Origin: Treponema sp. UBA4307
Lineage (GTDB): Bacteria > Spirochaetota > Spirochaetia > Treponematales > Treponemataceae
DNA length: 53,877 nt
Assembly (NCBI GenBank): GCA_002394685.1
Contig: DGUP01000050.1
Location: forward strand, 1-53,877
Direction of reading: 5' to 3'
The position numbers and the translations under genes are program-made. This document shows, piece by piece, positions 50,507-53,877 of this stretch (position 1 is its first letter; each line of letters starts with the position of its first letter). Below the pieces are notes generated by a model. The model saw only the letters and a program-made list of their open reading frames with translations, was not told the origin of the DNA and ran no database searches.

Positions 50507-51817
50507 TTAAGCCTGAAAAACAATTTCTCCATTAAAGAAGGTTGCTCTAATTTCGCCGGGAAGCTGCTTTCCTTCAAGCGGTGTATACTTTCCCCTGCTC
50601 GCGAATTCTTCACCCCTTACTGTCCACTTTTTATTTAGATCAATTATTGTAATATTTGCCAGATATCCTTCTGCCAGCAATCCCCTGTCCTTCAATCCCA
50701 GAAGTTCTGCAGGATTTGCAGACATAAGCGCAGATAAATGTTTAAGAGAAAAATTATTTTCCAGAACAAGACTTTTATAGCAAACAGAAAATGCAGTTTC
50801 CAGACCACTAAATCCAGGAGCTCCATTTTTTTTATCATCCTCCGTGTGGGGAGCATGATCAGTTGCTATGCAGGACGCAGTTCCATCTCTTAAAGCCTCA
50901 ATCAGCGCTTTTTGATTTTCCTCATTTCTTAAAGGAGGATTTACAATCTGCAGCTGATTTGCAGAATTTTTTGTGTTAAGTCCAATGTGATGAGGAGTAA
51001 TCTCACAAGTCACATTTACACCTGCTTTTTTTGCACGGCGCACCGCATCAATAGATTCAGCAGTACTTACGTGGCAAAGATGCAGGTGACACTTAGCCTC
51101 TTCTGCCAGACGGATATTTCTAAAGGTAAGCACATCCTCTGCAATTTCCAGCAGCCTCTCTGCTTCCTTAAGATATGCGATTTTTTTCTTTTTGTCTGTG
51201 GATTTTAATGCTTTTGTACGGAGAGCTGTTGCCTGGTCGTGGAGAAAAGGATCCTCGCAGTGGCAGGAAACAATAACCTTTTTTGCAGCAGCTTTTTTCA
51301 TTCCTTCAAGCATAACGGAAGTATCAAGGACTTCTTTGCCATCCTCCGTAATCAGCGGGATTTTTTTACTATTGATTTTATCAAGATGATTTGTAGTTTT
51401 ACCGTCAAAGCCTTCAGTAATGCTTACGCTTTGAAAAACCTGACAAAGACCAGTTTCTTCAGCCTTTTTATTATTTTTTTCTGCCATTTCAAGGCTGGAA
51501 ACAACCGGTTTAGTATTTGGCATAAGGACCAGAGTTCCAAATCCGCCTGCCGCAGCCGCATGACAACCGCTTTCAATGTCTTCTTTCTGGGTAAGGCCAG
51601 GATCACGGAAATGTGCATGCATATCTACAAAACTTGGCGTAACAAGACAACCTTCTGCATCATAAGAAGAAACTTCCTTATCTAAAAGAAGCTTTTTTGC
51701 TGCTTCATTTGAAACAATTCCTTCTATTTTACTGCCATTTATTAAAATGGCACCTTTTTTTATGTCCAGTTCCCTGTCTACCAGATGTGCATTGTAGATA
51801 AGCAGCATTTTCTTCAT
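50507..51817 (-). CDS. pyrC: Dihydroorotase
   Basis: A 436-residue class I (PyrC, long) dihydroorotase. VDMHAHFRDPG gives the two metal His and the substrate Arg/Asp region. MPNTKP, SCHCEDP and ATDHAPH follow in the expected order. It closes carbamoyl-aspartate to dihydroorotate in the cytoplasm. GGGGGATAACTATTA precedes the ATG. It follows pyrI by about 70 bp and completes a pyrB-pyrI-pyrC cluster. Confidence 0.95.
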   Translation of the reverse strand: MKKMLLIYNAHLVDRELDIKKGAILINGSKIEGIVSNEAAKKLLLDKEVSSYDAEGCLVTPSFVDMHAHFRDPGLTQKEDIESGCHAAAAGGFGTLVLMPNTKPVVSSLEMAEKNNKKAEETGLCQVFQSVSITEGFDGKTTNHLDKINSKKIPLITEDGKEVLDTSVMLEGMKKAAAKKVIVSCHCEDPFLHDQATALRTKALKSTDKKKKIAYLKEAERLLEIAEDVLTFRNIRLAEEAKCHLHLCHVSTAESIDAVRRAKKAGVNVTCEITPHHIGLNTKNSANQLQIVNPPLRNEENQKALIEALRDGTASCIATDHAPHTEDDKKNGAPGFSGLETAFSVCYKSLVLENNFSLKHLSALMSANPAELLGLKDRGLLAEGYLANITIIDLNKKWTVRGEEFASRGKYTPLEGKQLPGEIRATFFNGEIVFQA

Positions 51818-51887
51818 TAATAGTTATCCCCCGGCTTACACCCAAAAACTATATGACTATTATACACTATTTTCAGAAAAAAGGACA

Positions 51888-52337
51888 TTATTCTTCGCCG
51901 TACATCTCCACTGCACCGGCTTTAATCAAAGTGTCACAGTAAACGCAGCGGTACACCTTTTTCTCTTTATCCACAAGACGGAAATCCTGCGGTACATAAT
52001 GTTCAGTCATTGTAATACATCTAGGATTTTTGCACTTAATCACCCCTTCAACCTTATCCGGCAGGGCCATTTTGATTTTGCGGGCAATTTTTCCATCCTG
52101 AATTACATTTACAGTGATATTTGCATCAAAAAAACCAAGAACACTATAATCGATATTAATAAGATTATCGACCTTTATTATGTCCTTTTTACCACTTTTC
52201 TGTGAAGTTGCATTCATAATAAGGGCTGATGCGAAATTTCCCTTATCCAGCCCCAGCCATTTAAAAACCTTCCAGCCGGTACCAGCCTGAATATGATCGA
52301 TTACAAGACCATTTTTAATCTCTGCTACATTAATCAT
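51888..52337 (-). CDS. pyrI: Aspartate carbamoyltransferase regulatory subunit
   Basis: A 149-residue subunit. The C-terminal zinc domain has CKNPRC and, 22 residues on, CVYC (four Cys ligands). The N-terminal allosteric domain includes KNGLVIDHIQAGTGWKVFKWL. It forms the 6+6 holoenzyme with PyrB and confers feedback control by nucleotides. It follows pyrB by 12 bp. Confidence 0.95.
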   Translation of the reverse strand: MINVAEIKNGLVIDHIQAGTGWKVFKWLGLDKGNFASALIMNATSQKSGKKDIIKVDNLINIDYSVLGFFDANITVNVIQDGKIARKIKMALPDKVEGVIKCKNPRCITMTEHYVPQDFRLVDKEKKVYRCVYCDTLIKAGAVEMYGEE

Positions 52338-52349
52338 TTTTCCCTCCCA

Positions 52350-53273
52350 TTAGAGACAGCCGGTTACTTTTGAAATAAGGGCCATTCTTGCATACATTCC
52401 GTACTTTACCTGCTTAAAGTAAGCGGCTCTCGGATCAGAATCTACCTCTGGAGAAATTTCGTTTACGCGTGGAAGAGGATGAAGAACAATCATATCTTTC
52501 TTTGCCAGCTTCATTTTTTCTTTGTCCAGAATGTAACTGTCTTTTAAGCGGAGATAATCCTGTTCGTTAAAGAAACGCTCCTTCTGAACACGGGTCATAT
52601 ACAGAATATCCAGGTCACCAATTACATCTTCAAGACGGCTGGCACTTACAAACTCAACACCAGCAGGCTTAAGAATGTTTTCAGTCATATATTCAGGGAT
52701 TGTAAGTTCATCCGGGCTGATAAAGACAAACTTGTTATTCTTAAAGCGGCACATTGCTTTTGCCAGAGAGTGAACCGTACGTCCGAACTTCAGGTCACCG
52801 CAAAAACCAATTATCTGCCCCTCATAAGATCCACGAAGAGCACGAATTGTGAGCAGGTCCGTTAAAGTCTGTGTTGGATGATAATGTCCACCGTCTCCAG
52901 CATTGATTACAGGAACAGGACTAAATTGAGAAGCCAGAAGAGCAGCTCCTTCTTTTGGAGAACGCATAGCAATCACATCTACGTAAGAGCTTACCACTCT
53001 GATTGTATCCGCCAGAGTTTCACCCTTTGTAGAAGAAGTGTAACTTGCATCTGCAAATCCCTCTACTGTTCCACCCAAATGAAGCATTGCCGCCTCAAAG
53101 GAAAGCCTGGTTCTGGTACTTGGCTCAAAAAAAAGTGTCGCAAGAATTTTCCCACGACACACATCCTGAAAAGAAGCTGGATCTACAATAATCTGTTCAG
53201 CCAGAGAGCAAATTTCATCGATTTCGCTGTTGGTTAAATCACCTGGTTCAATAACATGTCTACCTTTTAACAC
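52350..53273 (-). CDS. pyrB: Aspartate carbamoyltransferase catalytic subunit
   Basis: A 307-residue enzyme that forms carbamoyl-aspartate. FEPSTRTRLSFE is the carbamoyl-phosphate site, and HPLPRVNEIS is the aspartate-site loop. The start is set to GTG at 53271-53273 because AAGGAG lies 6 nt upstream and the promoter falls at 53298-53326. The in-frame ATG at 53354 would include the promoter and give an unusual 27-residue extension. The resulting length agrees with other PyrB proteins. Confidence 0.93.
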   Translation of the reverse strand: MLKGRHVIEPGDLTNSEIDEICSLAEQIIVDPASFQDVCRGKILATLFFEPSTRTRLSFEAAMLHLGGTVEGFADASYTSSTKGETLADTIRVVSSYVDVIAMRSPKEGAALLASQFSPVPVINAGDGGHYHPTQTLTDLLTIRALRGSYEGQIIGFCGDLKFGRTVHSLAKAMCRFKNNKFVFISPDELTIPEYMTENILKPAGVEFVSASRLEDVIGDLDILYMTRVQKERFFNEQDYLRLKDSYILDKEKMKLAKKDMIVLHPLPRVNEISPEVDSDPRAAYFKQVKYGMYARMALISKVTGCL

Positions 53274-53297
53274 GGTAAGCTCCTTAGAATTTTTCTC

Positions 53298-53326
53298 ATT
53301 ATAAAGGAGAGGGCCATGTTTTTCAA
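53298..53326 (-). promoter_or_regulatory. Promoter of pyrB-pyrI
   Basis: On the minus strand TTGAAA (53321-53326) and TATAAT (53298-53303) are exactly 17 bp apart. The transcript should start near 53291, leaving a leader of only about 18-20 nt, so there is no room for an attenuator. Confidence 0.88.
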
Positions 53327-53354
53327 TGATATAAACAAAATATGTATTGAACAT

Positions 53355-53700
53355 TTTTTCTTCTTACGGCGGTTCCCTGCCTGAAGGCAGGTCAGGCTTT
53401 TCGGGGTTCCGCTTTCGCTGCATTGCTCCACTACGTTCCGCAACCAGACTGACGTCTGGCCCCTACAATCCTTAACCGGGTCTTGCAGCTGCCATTATTA
53501 AGGCACTACTTAAAGGACCGGAAAAAAAAAATTTTAAATTTTTCCTCAAATTTGGGTCTTCTTTTTACATTTTTGTAACTTCACTGCTGATTATATAGTA
53601 GGGGGCTGATGAAAATGCCTGGCGCACTTTTGTCATATGCAGATTCTGCCGTCGGCTAATCTGACATTAAGCCTCTTCACAACCGCACTGCGGAATATTA
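53355..53700. repeat. Non-coding repeat-like region before the Rpn gene
   Basis: No gene is visible. Two compact dyads occur: CCTGCCT/AGGCAGG (53376-53391) and CCAGAC/GTCTGG (53444-53459). Between them is GC-richer sequence (CCGCTTTCGCTGCATTGCTC, then CACTACGTTCCGC) unlike the surrounding DNA. It has the look of a dispersed intergenic repeat. The copy number cannot be judged from this window. Confidence 0.4.
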
Positions 53701-53712
53701 GGAGTAATCGTA

Positions 53713-53877
53713 TGAAAAATACTGATGTAAAAAATCTTACCCCGGAAGAAAAATGGGAGCAGGCAACCATTGCCAACAATTTTATTTTCTATAAGGTCAT
53801 GCACGAAAACCCGGATGTCTGCAAAGAACTGCTGGAAATCTTACTTGAAATGAAAATTGACAGAATTGAAATGTATC
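53713..53877 (+). CDS. Rpn/PD-(D/E)XK nuclease-family transposase-like protein (5' part)
   Basis: Only the first 55 codons are in the window. The start has AGGAG at 53701-53705 before the ATG. FIFYKVMHENPDVCKELLEI followed by LLEMKIDRIEM matches the N-terminal region of the Rpn-like nuclease/putative transposase family that is abundant in some treponemes and clostridia. The catalytic residues lie beyond the window. Such genes are often multicopy and located near repeats. Confidence 0.7.

Noticed and set aside
53274..53354. N-terminal extension of PyrB or a separate leader peptide
   Set aside because: The pyrB promoter lies inside it, so it is not transcribed from that promoter.

Overview
The window looks like a chromosomal segment of a low-GC Treponema-type spirochaete, probably a gut or rumen relative. 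Pointers are a CfpA-like cytoplasmic filament protein, tRNAs without encoded CCA, sugar ABC genes without a local ATPase, and the start of an Rpn/PD-(D/E)XK-type gene at the right edge. The genus is inferred from protein flavour only. Promoters are of ordinary sigma-70 type (TTGACA/TATAAT) and most genes have clear GGAGG-like ribosome binding sites.

Region 1 (1-8673) is an integrated mobilizable element inserted at the 3' end of the initiator tRNA-fMet (8674-8746). Reading away from the tRNA it carries a tyrosine integrase, a ParB-like protein, an AlbA_2/Schlafen-type regulator with an array of GAGTTA repeats, an AlpA/Xis-like HTH, a small coupled ORF, a winged-helix replication-type protein, a DnaC-like ATPase, a nested-dyad region that is an oriT candidate, and a MobV relaxase. 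Its far end is outside the window.

Region 2 (8851-16000) holds housekeeping genes: a PrsW-like protease with a TetR regulator, a THUMP rRNA methyltransferase, a fused PyrK-PyrD dihydroorotate dehydrogenase, PyrF and a long-chain acyl-CoA ligase. Region 3 (16142-21099) is a sugar ABC importer (binding protein and two permeases), an NlpC/P60 peptidase and a lipoprotein of unknown function.

Region 4 (21122-34764) is a sulfur and amino-acid block. A five-gene operon (methyltransferase, MccB/CGS-like, CysK/MccA-like, hydrolase, LysR) is preceded by the most notable feature of the window. This is a 22-residue leader peptide with five Cys codons, including three in a row. It is followed by mutually exclusive antiterminator and terminator hairpins, the layout of a ribosome-mediated cysteine attenuator. 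Next come an aminotransferase, a PaaK-type CoA ligase, and a metQ-metN-metI-porG-porD-porA-porB operon. The paaK and metQ promoter regions share a 32-bp motif (27 of 32 identical), which suggests one regulon for amino-acid uptake and oxidative 2-oxoacid breakdown.

Region 5 (34839-49000) contains SlyX, an MBL/beta-CASP protein, a DUF2804 protein next to the CfpA-like protein, a DUF308 membrane protein, a tRNA cluster (Ser-UGA, Ser-GCU, Arg-GCG), two paralogous secreted trypsin-like proteases with beta-rich C-termini, a WYL regulator, an acyl-ACP thioesterase, the SRP RNA and a transglutaminase-like protein. Region 6 (49015-53877) has an M48 protease, pyrC, the pyrB-pyrI pair with a well-formed promoter, a repeat-like non-coding stretch, and the truncated start of an Rpn-family gene.
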